A program made the position numbers and the translations under genes. DNA of 64,000 bases from Lachnospiraceae bacterium (GTDB lineage Bacteria; Bacillota; Clostridia; Lachnospirales; Lachnospiraceae): positions 40,197 to 104,196 of the forward strand of contig JAFUFL010000022.1 of the NCBI GenBank assembly GCA_017469935.1. Reading direction: 5' to 3'. The notes beneath the pieces were generated by a model. The model worked only from the letters and a program-made list of their open reading frames with translations, did no database searches and was not told the DNA's origin. Of the stretch, positions 27,233 to 36,432 are shown piece by piece; position 1 is the stretch's first letter, and every line of letters starts with the position of its first letter.

Positions 27233-27273
27233 CTTGCACAAAATACTTCTCTTAAATAAGGGGACAAGGTAAA

Positions 27274-27504
27274 ATGAGAGAGATGGAATTCAAAATGGAG
27301 AGGGAAGGCCTTCTCAAGGCCGGAGACCGGGTGAAGATCGTCGAGGGCGTGCTGCCCAGCAATTACTATTACACGATCCATCCTTCACTCGCCATGAGCG
27401 GCAATTTTCCCTTTAACAAGCGCCTTCTTTCCAGGGAAGGAAGGGTGGAAGCCGTCGAAGAAAACGAGAGGGGCTTCTACGTGAAGGTCGTATTCGACGA
27501 ATGA
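27274..27504 (+). CDS. Small conserved-looking protein of unknown function
   Basis: The 76-residue protein is charged and has no membrane segment. It holds LKAGDRVKIVEGVLPSNYYY and ends in GRVEAVEENERGFYVKVVFDE. The alternating pattern suggests a small beta-barrel of the SH3/KOW kind, but this is a guess. It has a ribosome site of medium strength (ACAAGG) and sits 41 bases after the SGNH gene and 19 before the lipoprotein gene, so it is probably in the same operon. Confidence 0.65.
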   Translation: MREMEFKMEREGLLKAGDRVKIVEGVLPSNYYYTIHPSLAMSGNFPFNKRLLSREGRVEAVEENERGFYVKVVFDE

Positions 27505-27523
27505 CTAATGCGGGAGGGCTGAT

Positions 27524-28576
27524 TTGAAAAAGAAAATTGTTCTTTTACTTGCAATATGTCTGACAGTATCCGTCCTTGGAGGATGCAGTCCCAAGAATAC
27601 CGAGACTATGGAGAAAGCGCGGCAGGCTCTCGACGAGGGAGACTATGAGAACGCGGCGGCCTTTTACGGCGCGGCGGTCGAAGAGGGATCGCAGCTCCAG
27701 GCCTGCTACCGCGGCCTTGGAATTGCCCTGATGGGTAAGATGGAATACGAGAGCGCGGAGGAGGCTTTCAACAAGGCCCTTGAGTCCGCCACTTTTATCG
27801 AGCGCAACCTCTATCATGACGGGATGGAGGACGATATCCGGAGATATCTGGCAAGCTGTTACATAAAAAAAGGGGAACCGGAGAAAGCAATCCTGATCTA
27901 CAATGCCCTGATCGACAAAGATGATGAGGACAAATACCTCTTTGTCGCAAGGGGAACCGCCAAAGCCGCCGCCGGAGACACCGAAGGCGCCAAGGCAGAT
28001 TTTGACAAAGCGATCAACATGGACCGGGGCAACTATGAACTCATCCTCGAGATCGCGCAGATCATGTCGCAGTACGGCGCCAGGAGCGTCGGGGAGGGAT
28101 ATCTGGCCGGTGCCGGAAACATCGAGGGAATGGACCCGATCCTGAAGGGAAAGATCCTGTATTTCCTGGGAGATTACAAGGGAGCGGTAAATCTTCTCAC
28201 GCAGGCTTCCGGGAGTGACGAGGCGGCGGCGCTGATCGTGTGCAAGTGTTATATCGCGCTGGATGACACGGAAGCGGCCAAGGGAGTGATCGACAGTTTC
28301 GGCTCAAAAGCGGATTCTTCCGCGGTTCTACTCGGTCTTCTGGGATCCATCCTGATGAAGCAGAATAAGTACGGCGAGGCCGCCGAGGTGTACGAGAGGG
28401 CCGCCGCAGCCGCCAAGGGAACCCCGGATCTGCAGAATACGCTCTACAACCGGATCATCGCCTATGAATACGCGGGCGAATTCGAGAAAGCCCGGGATCT
28501 TCTGACGGAATACCTCAAACAGTACTCCGGAGACGAGGAGGCGAAGAGGGAAATGAGATTTTTGAAAACAAGATAA
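27524..28576 (+). CDS. TPR-repeat lipoprotein
   Basis: The 350-residue protein starts at a TTG after GGGAGGG and has a lipoprotein signal: KKK, a hydrophobic core, and lipobox VLGGC with Cys21 as lipid anchor. The mature part is a row of TPR units (ARQALDEGDYENAAAFYGAAV, GKMEYESAEEAFNKALE, KKGEPEKAILIYNALI, GEFEKARDLLTEYL). It should act outside the membrane as a binding scaffold. The position behind the MBOAT-SGNH genes suggests a cell-surface assembly role (inference). Confidence 0.85.
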   Translation: MKKKIVLLLAICLTVSVLGGCSPKNTETMEKARQALDEGDYENAAAFYGAAVEEGSQLQACYRGLGIALMGKMEYESAEEAFNKALESATFIERNLYHDGMEDDIRRYLASCYIKKGEPEKAILIYNALIDKDDEDKYLFVARGTAKAAAGDTEGAKADFDKAINMDRGNYELILEIAQIMSQYGARSVGEGYLAGAGNIEGMDPILKGKILYFLGDYKGAVNLLTQASGSDEAAALIVCKCYIALDDTEAAKGVIDSFGSKADSSAVLLGLLGSILMKQNKYGEAAEVYERAAAAAKGTPDLQNTLYNRIIAYEYAGEFEKARDLLTEYLKQYSGDEEAKREMRFLKTR

Positions 28577-28695
28577 GAAATAATGCACGCGGGCACATCC
28601 TTATGCTATACTTTGTCTGCAAGTCGCGGCCCGCAGTATAAGTCTTATCTTTTTCATGCGCGCAGCTTCATGAAATTCAGAAAGGTGATTGCCAA

Positions 28696-29643
28696 ATGAT
28701 TCAGAAACTAATAGAGAGTATTGTCCGCAAGGAAGCGCCGGTCGTCGTCGGACTCGACCCCAACCTGTCCTTTATTCCTGCCTTTATCCTGGATAAGGCA
28801 CAGGAGGCGGCGCAGGGAGATATCCCCGCCTACTGCGAGAAGGAAAACGTGATCGCGGCAGAGGCCGTATGGCAGTTCAACAAAGCGATAACCGATGCGG
28901 TATGCGATATTGTGCCGGCGGTAAAGCCCCAGGTGGCAATGTATGAACAGTTCGGAATTCCCGGAATGATCGCATACAGGAAAACCGTGGATTATTGCAA
29001 GTCGAAGGGGCTGATCGTCATCGGCGATGTCAAGAGAGGGGATATCGGTTCCACCTCCGAGGCATATGCAAGAGGGCATCTGGCCGGCAAGGCCTTCGAC
29101 GTCGACTTCGCGACAGTCAATCCCTATCTCGGAACAGACGGCGTCATGCCTTTTGTAAAGGTCTGCAAGGAGTTTGACAAGGGAATCTTCGTACTGGTCA
29201 AGACTTCCAATCCTTCCAGCGGAGAATTCCAGGACGTGCTGATCGGAGACGGACGGGCCGTCTACGAGCTGGTGGGCACAAAGGTCAGGGAATGGGGCTC
29301 CGAATGCATGGAAGGAGCCTACAGCAATGTCGGCGCCGTCGTAGGCGCGACTTATCCCGAACAGGCCGCGATCCTTCGAAAGCTGATGCCGCACACCTTC
29401 ATCCTTGCACCCGGATACGGCGCACAGGGCGCCACGGCGGCAGATCTGAGCGGGTTCTTTGATTCCGACGGACTGGGCGCGATCGTCAATTCTTCGAGAG
29501 GCATCATCGCCGCTTATAAGAAGGACGCGTACAGCAAATACGGAGAAGAGGGATTTGCGGATGCGGCGAGAGCTGCCGCAATTGATATGATCGATGATCT
29601 CAGGGGAGCAATCCGCGGCAGAGCGGTATGGAATATCGGCTGA
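28696..29643 (+). CDS. pyrF: Orotidine 5'-phosphate decarboxylase (long type)
   Basis: PyrF makes UMP from OMP. The 315-residue protein is of the longer subfamily. It has VVVGLDPNLSFIP at the start and the catalytic DVKRGD at 111-116 (the Asp-Lys-Asp array), followed by NPYLGTDGVMPF and ILAPGYGAQGA, the phosphate-binding end. AAAGGTG precedes the ATG, and a TATACT-like -10 box lies about 90 bases upstream. pyrE follows in the usual order. Confidence 0.95.
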   Translation: MIQKLIESIVRKEAPVVVGLDPNLSFIPAFILDKAQEAAQGDIPAYCEKENVIAAEAVWQFNKAITDAVCDIVPAVKPQVAMYEQFGIPGMIAYRKTVDYCKSKGLIVIGDVKRGDIGSTSEAYARGHLAGKAFDVDFATVNPYLGTDGVMPFVKVCKEFDKGIFVLVKTSNPSSGEFQDVLIGDGRAVYELVGTKVREWGSECMEGAYSNVGAVVGATYPEQAAILRKLMPHTFILAPGYGAQGATAADLSGFFDSDGLGAIVNSSRGIIAAYKKDAYSKYGEEGFADAARAAAIDMIDDLRGAIRGRAVWNIG

Positions 29644-29689
29644 TGGGCACTGCCGCAGTCAGTTTGCAATAAACAGGGGGGAACCAGTT

Positions 29690-30373
29690 ATGGAAGAGTA
29701 CAAGAAGAATTTTATTAACTTTATGGTGGATTCACACGTCCTTAAATTCGGTGAGTTCACACTCAAGAGCGGAAGAAAATCTCCGTTCTTCATGAACGCC
29801 GGCGCCTACAAGACCGGTTCGCAGCTCATTAAGCTGGGCGAATACTACGCCAGGGCGATCAATGACAAATACGGACTCGACTTTGACGTCCTGTTCGGAC
29901 CTTCCTACAAGGGAATCCCGCTGGCGGTAGCGACGGTTATGGCGATCAGCAAGCTCTACGGGCGCGACATCAAATACTGTGCAAACCGCAAGGAAATTAA
30001 GGACCACGGGGACAAGGGAGCGCTTCTGGGAACCCGGCTTCGCGACGAGGACAGGGTCATGATCATTGAGGATGTGACAACTTCCGGCGCTTCCATCGCG
30101 GAGACCGTTCCGATCATCAGGGCGCAGGCGGACGTCGACATCGTAGGTCTCATCGTCTCTCTCGACAGAAGAGAAGTGGGTCCCAAGGGCACCGTGAGCG
30201 CGCTCGAGGAGATCAGGGAAGATTACGGGTTCCCGGCCAGCGCCATCGTCACCATGGATGAGGTGGTGGAATATCTGTACAACAGACCCATCGACGGCAA
30301 GGTGCTGATCGACAAGAAGATCAAGAATGAGCTCGACAAGTATTATGCCGAGTACGGAGTAAAAAAAGCATAA
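29690..30373 (+). CDS. pyrE: Orotate phosphoribosyltransferase
   Basis: PyrE joins orotate and PRPP to OMP, the substrate of PyrF. The 227-residue protein shows FTLKSGRKSPFFMNAG, the flexible-loop basic region YCANRKEIKDHGDKG, and the PRPP loop VMIIEDVTTSGAS. It is started at the ATG after GGGGGGAACC; the frame is open upstream into the pyrF end. The pyrF-pyrE pair forms a small pyrimidine unit. Confidence 0.95.
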   Translation: MEEYKKNFINFMVDSHVLKFGEFTLKSGRKSPFFMNAGAYKTGSQLIKLGEYYARAINDKYGLDFDVLFGPSYKGIPLAVATVMAISKLYGRDIKYCANRKEIKDHGDKGALLGTRLRDEDRVMIIEDVTTSGASIAETVPIIRAQADVDIVGLIVSLDRREVGPKGTVSALEEIREDYGFPASAIVTMDEVVEYLYNRPIDGKVLIDKKIKNELDKYYAEYGVKKA

Positions 30374-30485
30374 GGTGACAACCGACGGCTCCGCTGTCCC
30401 TGCAGGGGCGGCAGAGCCTGCTTTTTCTCTGAGGGAGAGCAGTGAGCCTCCGAAAAAAAATGCAGTAACGGAAAGTGATGAAAAT

Positions 30486-32561
30486 ATGATCGATCTCAGA
30501 TACGAATTGGCCATAGAACGTATTCGCGGCATAGCCGGTGAAAATATAGTGGAGCCGTCCTTCGTCCCCTATTTCGAGGAGGGAGCGAAGTGGTTTGACC
30601 TGATCGCACAGGAAGAGGCTTTTCTGCAGTCCGACGCGCCGGGCATGGCGGACATCTCTGTCCTTGCGAAGAGGAATGAGAGGCTCTACGAAGAGATCCT
30701 GCCGGACCGCTATGAGACAAGCTGGGCCAATCCCGCCTATGCGGTAAAAATGCTCGGAAGCGAAATGGGACCTCTTCTGGCCGCGCTGCGCTATGAGATG
30801 CGGTGTGTAATCCCCTTTGTCTACAGGCTCATGAGGGAGCGCGTGCTGATCCGCATGGAGCTCTTTCTGGAAGTATACTCGACCTTTGCGACCGCTTTTC
30901 GCGAGAGCGGGACGATTCCCCCCTGTGATCATATCCGAGGCATCCTGTACCAGTACCTCGCCGATTACGCGGAAGATGAGATGTACTGGTATCTGAGGGA
31001 CAAACTTGTGGAAGGAAGCCCTATGATCATCGAGCGCGCGCAGCGAAAAAAGGGCGATCTCAGGGATCTTTATCTCACAGGCGAATATGTCACGCGCGAC
31101 GAGGTCATAAGCGCGAAGCACATCGACGCGCTGCCGGAAGAGACCGTCGCCCTGATCGCCGGAACGATCACGGAAGGGTACCGAAGAGGCTTTATAAACG
31201 GCGGCAAGAATCTTGCCTCCAAGAAGAACGCAGCAGTGATCTTCCACCTCGGCTTTGAGAGGATCTACAGGGCCTGTGTGGAGGGATTTGCCTCCTTTGG
31301 CCTCAGGCCCATACTGTCCGCCGAGGTTCCGACCCTGTTTCACTCTTTCCGGCAGGGAGAGATGGGATACAGCGGCGCCAATCCGAATCCGCAGTACTAT
31401 TTTGACCACCGCGAGGACGAAGCGCTCTTTCTTGACGAGGCGCTGCGCGCCAGAAAGCTTGAAGGCCTCACAAACGCTTACAGAAGACTCCGGGAAGAGA
31501 CCGTTGTCTACGCAGGTCCCGCAGTGATCGAGACGTTCGGGAGCAGGCCTTTTGCTCCTGTGTACAAGGCGGCTGCGCCGCGCCTGAATGAGGCGCAGCA
31601 GAAGCTCAGCGCGGAGTATTCGATCAAAGCGGCAGATCTGTACAGTGAGGCCGTAGTCGCCAAGGACAGAAGCTTTACGATCATCGATTTCCCGCTTCCT
31701 TCGATCGCAGGCAGTGAAGAAGAGTACCGCGAGATCTTCGACGCCGTGATCCGGATCAACACTCTGGACAACGCGCTCTATGAACAGGTGCAGGCCAGGA
31801 TGATCGATGTCCTGGGGACAGCCTGCCGCGTGGAAGTGCGCGGCCGCGGCGCAAACCGGACGCAGCTCACCGTAAAGCTCCTCGAGCCCGAAGATCCTTC
31901 TTCACAGGCCAACTTCGAGAACTGCACGGCAGATGTCAATATTCCGGTCGGCGAGGTATTCACGACGCCCGTCCTTGAGGGAACAAACGGCCTTCTTCAC
32001 GTCAGCGGCGTCTATTTAAACGGCCTTTTCTTCAGGGATCTGGAGATTCGCTTCGAAGAGGGGCGGGTCGCCGGTTACGGCTGCCGCAATTTCGACAGCG
32101 AAGAGGAGAACAAGGCGTATATCCGGAACAATATCCTGCACAATCAGGAGCGCCTTCCCATGGGCGAGTGCGCCATAGGAACCAATACGACCGCCTACGC
32201 GGCTGCGGCAAAATACGGAATCGCCGACCGTCTTCCCATCCTGATCGCGGAGAAGACGGGACCGCATTTCGCAGTCGGCGACACCTGCTACTCGTGGGAC
32301 GAAGAAAACCGCGTCTTCAACCCGGACGGAAAAGAGATCATCGCCAAGGACAATTCCGTCTCGATCCTGAGGAAAAGTGACCCCGGCAAGGCCTATTTCG
32401 GCTGCCACACGGACATCACGATCCCCTACGAGGAGCTGGGAGAACTGACGGCTGTCAGAGCAGACGGAGAGAGAATTGAAATTCTCAGGGACGGCAGATT
32501 CGTGCTGGAAGGCACGCAGATCCTGAACGGACCCCTCGACGGGATCCGCGCAAAAGTATGA
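30486..32561 (+). CDS. M29-family aminopeptidase with long N-terminal region
   Basis: The C-terminal part (about residues 300-691) follows the thermophilic M29 aminopeptidase plan: NIPVGEVFTTP, RFEEGRVAGYG (metal-binding Glu), ECAIGTNTT, GPHFAVGDT (His) and the H-x-D pair in CHTDITIP. The first 300 residues are helical and have no counterpart in the roughly 410-residue AmpS/PepS enzymes, so the protein is much longer than the classical family. The ATG at 30486 is used; a GTG at 30375 in frame would add 37 low-complexity residues without a ribosome site. It follows pyrE and probably acts in peptide recycling. Confidence 0.82.
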   Translation: MIDLRYELAIERIRGIAGENIVEPSFVPYFEEGAKWFDLIAQEEAFLQSDAPGMADISVLAKRNERLYEEILPDRYETSWANPAYAVKMLGSEMGPLLAALRYEMRCVIPFVYRLMRERVLIRMELFLEVYSTFATAFRESGTIPPCDHIRGILYQYLADYAEDEMYWYLRDKLVEGSPMIIERAQRKKGDLRDLYLTGEYVTRDEVISAKHIDALPEETVALIAGTITEGYRRGFINGGKNLASKKNAAVIFHLGFERIYRACVEGFASFGLRPILSAEVPTLFHSFRQGEMGYSGANPNPQYYFDHREDEALFLDEALRARKLEGLTNAYRRLREETVVYAGPAVIETFGSRPFAPVYKAAAPRLNEAQQKLSAEYSIKAADLYSEAVVAKDRSFTIIDFPLPSIAGSEEEYREIFDAVIRINTLDNALYEQVQARMIDVLGTACRVEVRGRGANRTQLTVKLLEPEDPSSQANFENCTADVNIPVGEVFTTPVLEGTNGLLHVSGVYLNGLFFRDLEIRFEEGRVAGYGCRNFDSEEENKAYIRNNILHNQERLPMGECAIGTNTTAYAAAAKYGIADRLPILIAEKTGPHFAVGDTCYSWDEENRVFNPDGKEIIAKDNSVSILRKSDPGKAYFGCHTDITIPYEELGELTAVRADGERIEILRDGRFVLEGTQILNGPLDGIRAKV

Positions 32562-32580
32562 CCGGCGGCCTTTTTACATG

Positions 32581-32609
32581 TTGCACATGGGAACCGTTTT
32601 CGTTAAACT
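32581..32609 (+). promoter_or_regulatory. Promoter for purE operon
   Basis: TTGCAC at 32581-32586 and TAAACT at 32604-32609 are 17 bases apart. Transcription would begin near 32616, which rules out the in-frame ATG at 32615 as the purE start. Confidence 0.6.
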
Positions 32610-32622
32610 AAAGCATGAAAGA

Positions 32623-32647
32623 ATGCCTGATGACAGGCATCTGTTTT
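32623..32647 (+). promoter_or_regulatory. Leader hairpin before purE, possible attenuator
   Basis: A perfect 7-bp stem (ATGCCTG, loop ATGA, CAGGCAT) followed by CTGTTTT lies between the promoter and purE. The short stem makes termination uncertain. Confidence 0.4.
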
Positions 32648-32686
32648 GATGTCCTGACAGCGGGGCATATCGATCAAGGAGGAATT

Positions 32687-33196
32687 ATGGCACAAGTAGG
32701 AATAGTAATGGGAAGTGATTCGGATCTGTCCGTAATGAGCAAGGCGGCCGAGGTCCTGGACGAGTTCGGCATCAGTTATGAGATGCATATTATATCCGCG
32801 CACAGAGAGCCGGATCTGTTCTTTCAGTGGGCAAAGGGAGCAGAAGAGCGCGGAATCAAGGTCATTATAGCGGGAGCCGGAATGGCAGCCCACCTGCCCG
32901 GCATGTGCGCGGCTCTTTTCCCCATGCCCGTGATCGGTATCCCCATGCACACCACTTCGCTGGGAGGCAGAGATTCCCTCTATTCCATCGTGCAGATGCC
33001 CTCGGGAATCCCGGTGGCGACAGTGGCGATCGGCGGCGCGAAGAACGCCGGAATACTGGCGGCCAAGATCCTGGCAGTTTCCGATCCGGACCTGCTCGCG
33101 CGCCTGAAAGAGTACAGCGCGAAAATGGCCTCGGAAGTGGAAGCGAAGGACGCCCGCCTTCAGGAAAAGGGTTTTAAGAATTACAAGAAAGACTGA
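32687..33196 (+). CDS. purE: N5-carboxyaminoimidazole ribonucleotide mutase PurE
   Basis: PurE moves the carboxyl group in purine ring synthesis (N5-CAIR to CAIR, or direct carboxylation of AIR in some types). The 169-residue protein has the class signatures MGSDSDLSVMSKA, SAHREPDLF (catalytic His), IAGAGMAAHLPG and MPSGIPVATVAIGGAKNAG. Started at the ATG after AAGGAGGAA. No purK was seen in the window, so which PurE class it is remains open. purM, purN and purD follow. Confidence 0.95.
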   Translation: MAQVGIVMGSDSDLSVMSKAAEVLDEFGISYEMHIISAHREPDLFFQWAKGAEERGIKVIIAGAGMAAHLPGMCAALFPMPVIGIPMHTTSLGGRDSLYSIVQMPSGIPVATVAIGGAKNAGILAAKILAVSDPDLLARLKEYSAKMASEVEAKDARLQEKGFKNYKKD

Positions 33197-33224
33197 AAAA
33201 GTAATAAGCGCGGTACAGTAAACC

Positions 33225-33266
33225 CGCGAAACCGCAAAGCGGCTCGCTCTGCGAGCCTTGAATAAG
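33225..33266 (+). repeat. Dispersed intergenic hairpin element, copy B
   Basis: The core GCGGCTCGCTCTGCGAGCC forms a 7-bp hairpin and is followed by TTGAATAAG. It sits between purE and purM, just before the purM ribosome site. Confidence 0.75.
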
Positions 33267-33290
33267 AATTTTTATAAGGAGAAACAGCAG

Positions 33291-34325
33291 ATGGGATTGG
33301 ATTATAAGAGCTCAGGAGTCGATATCGAAGCAGGCTACCGCAGTGTGGAACTTATGAAGGAACATGTCAAACGCACCATGCGCCCTGAAGTGATCGGTGG
33401 ACTCGGCGGCTTTTCGGGAGCCTTCTCTCTCGAGAAGATCAAGGAGATGGAGAAACCGATCCTTCTCTCCGGAACGGACGGAGTCGGAACAAAGCTCAAG
33501 ATTGCTTTTCTCACGGGAAAACACGATACGGTGGGAATCGACTGTGTCGCCATGTGCGTCAACGACGTCGCCTGCGCGGGCGGCGAGCCTCTCTATTTCC
33601 TCGACTATATCGCATGCGGCAAGAATGAGCCGGACAAGATCGCGAGCATCGTCAGCGGTGTCTGCGAGGGATGCCTCCAGGCGGGAGCGGCCCTGATCGG
33701 CGGCGAGACGGCGGAGATGCCCGGTTTCTATCCGGTGGACGAATATGACCTGGCCGGTTTTGCGGTCGGCGTGGCGGACGAGAAGGACCTGATCACGGGC
33801 GAGAGCATAAAGCCCGGCGATACGCTGGTCGGCATCGCTTCTTCCGGCGTTCACAGCAACGGCTTCTCGCTGGTAAGAAAAGTATTTGACGTCAATGAGA
33901 CCAACCTCAAGAGATTCTATCCCGAACTGGGCGCGACTCTCGGGGAGACGCTTCTGACTCCCACAAAGATCTATGTAAAAGCTCTTCGCGCGGTGAAGGA
34001 CGCGGGGATCACGATCAAGGGCTGCAGCCACATCACCGGCGGCGGTTTCTATGAGAACATCCCCAGAATGCTGCCCGAAGGAATCGTCGCGAGAGTGCGT
34101 AAGGACAGCTATCCGGTCCTTCCGATCTTTACCCTGATGCAGAAAAAGGGCGAGATCGACGAGAAGATCATGTACAATACCTTCAATATGGGAATCGGTA
34201 TGGTGCTCGCTCTGGACAGCGCCGACGCCGAAAAAGCTCTCGCCGCTCTCAAGGCCGCGGGAGAAGAGGCTTATGTGATCGGCGAGACCGTTTCCGGCGC
34301 GCAGAAGGGAGTCGAATTATGCTGA
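33291..34325 (+). CDS. purM: Phosphoribosylformylglycinamidine cyclo-ligase PurM
   Basis: PurM closes the imidazole ring to AIR with ATP. The 344-residue protein shows [20 protein letters not shown] at the N-terminus, then [42 protein letters not shown] and [14 protein letters not shown], all typical of the family. It starts at the ATG after AAGGAG. The end overlaps purN by seven bases. Confidence 0.97.
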   Translation: MGLDYKSSGVDIEAGYRSVELMKEHVKRTMRPEVIGGLGGFSGAFSLEKIKEMEKPILLSGTDGVGTKLKIAFLTGKHDTVGIDCVAMCVNDVACAGGEPLYFLDYIACGKNEPDKIASIVSGVCEGCLQAGAALIGGETAEMPGFYPVDEYDLAGFAVGVADEKDLITGESIKPGDTLVGIASSGVHSNGFSLVRKVFDVNETNLKRFYPELGATLGETLLTPTKIYVKALRAVKDAGITIKGCSHITGGGFYENIPRMLPEGIVARVRKDSYPVLPIFTLMQKKGEIDEKIMYNTFNMGIGMVLALDSADAEKALAALKAAGEEAYVIGETVSGAQKGVELC

Positions 34326-34951
34326 GAGTTGCCGTTTGCGTGTCGGGCGGAGGGACCAATCTCCAGGCGATCATCGACGCTATAAAAAGCGGAAAGATTG
34401 AAAACGCGCAGATTGTCCGCGTGGTCAGCAACAACAAAAATGCCTATGCCCTGACAAGGGCCGGGAAGGCGGGCATCGAAGGGATCTGCGTATCTCCCAG
34501 AGACTATGAAAGCAGGGAGCTGTTCAACCGGGCTCTGCTCGCCAGGCTTCAGGAAGCGGAGCCGGACCTGATCGTCCTGGCCGGATTTATGGTGGCCGTT
34601 CCGGCCTGCGTGATCGACGCTTTCAGGGGCCGGATCATCAATATTCATCCCGCTCTCATCCCTTCTTTCTGCGGAAAAGGGTATTACGGGCTCCATGTCC
34701 ACGAAAAAGTCCTCGAAAGGGGTGCCAAGGTCACGGGAGCGACCGTCCACTTCGTGGATGAAGATCTCGACCACGGCCCGATCCTTCTGCAGAAGGCCGT
34801 AGAAGTAAAGGAAGGCGATACGCCCGAGGTCCTGCAGAGACGCGTCATGGAAGAGGCGGAGTGGATCCTTCTTCCCCGCGCCATCTCCCTCATCGCGCAG
34901 GGCAGGGTCACGATCGACGAAAGCGGCATAACGCATATCAGCGGCAAGTAA
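34319..34951 (+). CDS. purN: Phosphoribosylglycinamide formyltransferase PurN
   Basis: PurN formylates GAR with 10-formyl-tetrahydrofolate. The 210-residue protein has [17 protein letters not shown] for phosphate binding, then [10 protein letters not shown] and [10 protein letters not shown], which holds the catalytic Asn and His. [17 protein letters not shown] carries the catalytic Asp. It is coupled to purM by overlap. Confidence 0.96.
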   Translation: MLRVAVCVSGGGTNLQAIIDAIKSGKIENAQIVRVVSNNKNAYALTRAGKAGIEGICVSPRDYESRELFNRALLARLQEAEPDLIVLAGFMVAVPACVIDAFRGRIINIHPALIPSFCGKGYYGLHVHEKVLERGAKVTGATVHFVDEDLDHGPILLQKAVEVKEGDTPEVLQRRVMEEAEWILLPRAISLIAQGRVTIDESGITHISGK

Positions 34952-35016
34952 ACCGTGTCATTTACAGACAGTTTTCAGAATATGTTTCAGGATGGATTCC
35001 AGAAAGGGGTGTGCCT

Positions 35017-36294
35017 ATGAAAGTTTTACTGGTTGGAGGAGGCGGAAGGGAGCACGCGATCGCGGAAGCTCTCAGAAGAAGCCCGCAGGTGGATCAGCTC
35101 TACTGTGCGCCCGGCAACGCGGGGATCGCGAGGATCGCGCAGTGCGTGCCGATCTCAACGATGGATTTTGATGCCCTCACGGCCTTTGCCGCCCGTGAAA
35201 ATATTGACCTGACCGTATGCAGCATGGACGACCCGCTCTGCGCAGGAATCGTCGATGCCTTCGAAGCCAAGGGCCTTCGGATCTTCGGAACGCCGGCGAA
35301 CGCGGCCATCATCGAAGGAAGCAAAGCTTTTTCCAAGGACCTCATGAAGAAATACGGGATCCCTACGGCCGCTTACGAGATCTTCGATGATCCCGAGAAG
35401 GCACTCGCCTACCTGGAGACGGCGAAGATGCCCATCGTCCTGAAGGCCTCCGGCCTGGCGCTGGGAAAAGGCGTCCTGATCTGCCAGACGCTTGAAGAGG
35501 CCAAAGCAGGCGTCGCGGAGCTCATGACAGATAAAAAGTTCGGCGATGCGGGCAGCAAGATCGTCATTGAGGAGTTTATGACCGGCCGCGAGGTATCGGT
35601 ACTGGCCTTTGCCGACGGCGCCCATTACAAGCTGATGAGCAGTTCCCAGGACCACAAGAGGGCAGGGGACGGCGACACAGGCCTCAATACGGGCGGCATG
35701 GGAACGTTCTCTCCCAGTCCTTTCTATACGGACGAAGTGGACGCCTACTGCAAAGAGCACATCTATCAGAAGACCCTGGACGCCATGGCGGCGGAGGGAA
35801 GACCCTTCCGGGGCGTTCTCTATTTTGGCCTCATGCTCACGGCGGATGGCCCCAGAGTCCTGGAATACAACACCCGTTTCGGCGACCCTGAGACCCAGGT
35901 GGTCCTGCCCCGCATGAAAACGGATATCATTGATGTCTTTCAGGCCTGCATTGACGGGACCCTTGATCAGATCGACCTGCAGTTCGAGGACAACGCGGCT
36001 GTCTGCGTCGTCATTGCGTCGGGCGGCTATCCCGGAAGCTATGAAAAAGGGAAAGTCATCACCGGTCTGGACAATTTCGACGGAAAAGAAGGCTATTACT
36101 GCTTCCACGCAGGGACGAAGTTCAATGAAGCCGGCGAGACCGTCACCAGCGGCGGACGCGTGCTGGGAGTCACGGCACTGGGCAAGACGCTGCTCGAGGC
36201 GAGAGCCAACGCATACAAGGCGGTGGAATGGGTCCACTTTGACGGCGAATATATGAGACATGACATAGGAAAGGCAATCGATGCGGCTCAGTGA
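35017..36294 (+). CDS. purD: Phosphoribosylamine-glycine ligase PurD
   Basis: PurD makes GAR from phosphoribosylamine, glycine and ATP. The 425-residue ATP-grasp protein begins MKVLLVGGGGREHAIAEAL. It shows FGTPANAAIIEGSKAFSKD, VLKASGLALGKGV, SQDHKRAGDGDTGLNTGGMG and LEYNTRFGDPETQ, the metal-binding end. The ATG at 35017 follows GAAAGGGG; the open frame upstream has no family character. It is the last gene of the pur run. Confidence 0.97.
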   Translation: MKVLLVGGGGREHAIAEALRRSPQVDQLYCAPGNAGIARIAQCVPISTMDFDALTAFAARENIDLTVCSMDDPLCAGIVDAFEAKGLRIFGTPANAAIIEGSKAFSKDLMKKYGIPTAAYEIFDDPEKALAYLETAKMPIVLKASGLALGKGVLICQTLEEAKAGVAELMTDKKFGDAGSKIVIEEFMTGREVSVLAFADGAHYKLMSSSQDHKRAGDGDTGLNTGGMGTFSPSPFYTDEVDAYCKEHIYQKTLDAMAAEGRPFRGVLYFGLMLTADGPRVLEYNTRFGDPETQVVLPRMKTDIIDVFQACIDGTLDQIDLQFEDNAAVCVVIASGGYPGSYEKGKVITGLDNFDGKEGYYCFHAGTKFNEAGETVTSGGRVLGVTALGKTLLEARANAYKAVEWVHFDGEYMRHDIGKAIDAAQ

Positions 36295-36326
36295 CGGGCG
36301 GTATCGGAAAATGAACTGAAGGGAAA

Positions 36327-36364
36327 CAGCGCGGCGCAGGGGCTCGCTTGTGCGAGGCATGAAT
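36327..36364 (+). repeat. Dispersed intergenic hairpin element, copy C (diverged)
   Basis: GCGCGGCGCAGGGGCTCGCT followed by TGTGCGAGGCATGAAT matches the other copies; the GCTCGC/GCGAGG stem is nearly kept. It lies between purD and the SH3 membrane protein. Confidence 0.6.
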
Positions 36365-36432
36365 CTGTCATCGGGACAGGCGCGCGGCGTAAAAGCACTC
36401 AATTTGAGGTAAAAACTCAGAATGGAGATATC

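Noticed and set aside
30375-30485. Longer start (GTG at 30375) for the M29 aminopeptidase
   Set aside because: There is no ribosome site and the added residues have low complexity with no family resemblance.
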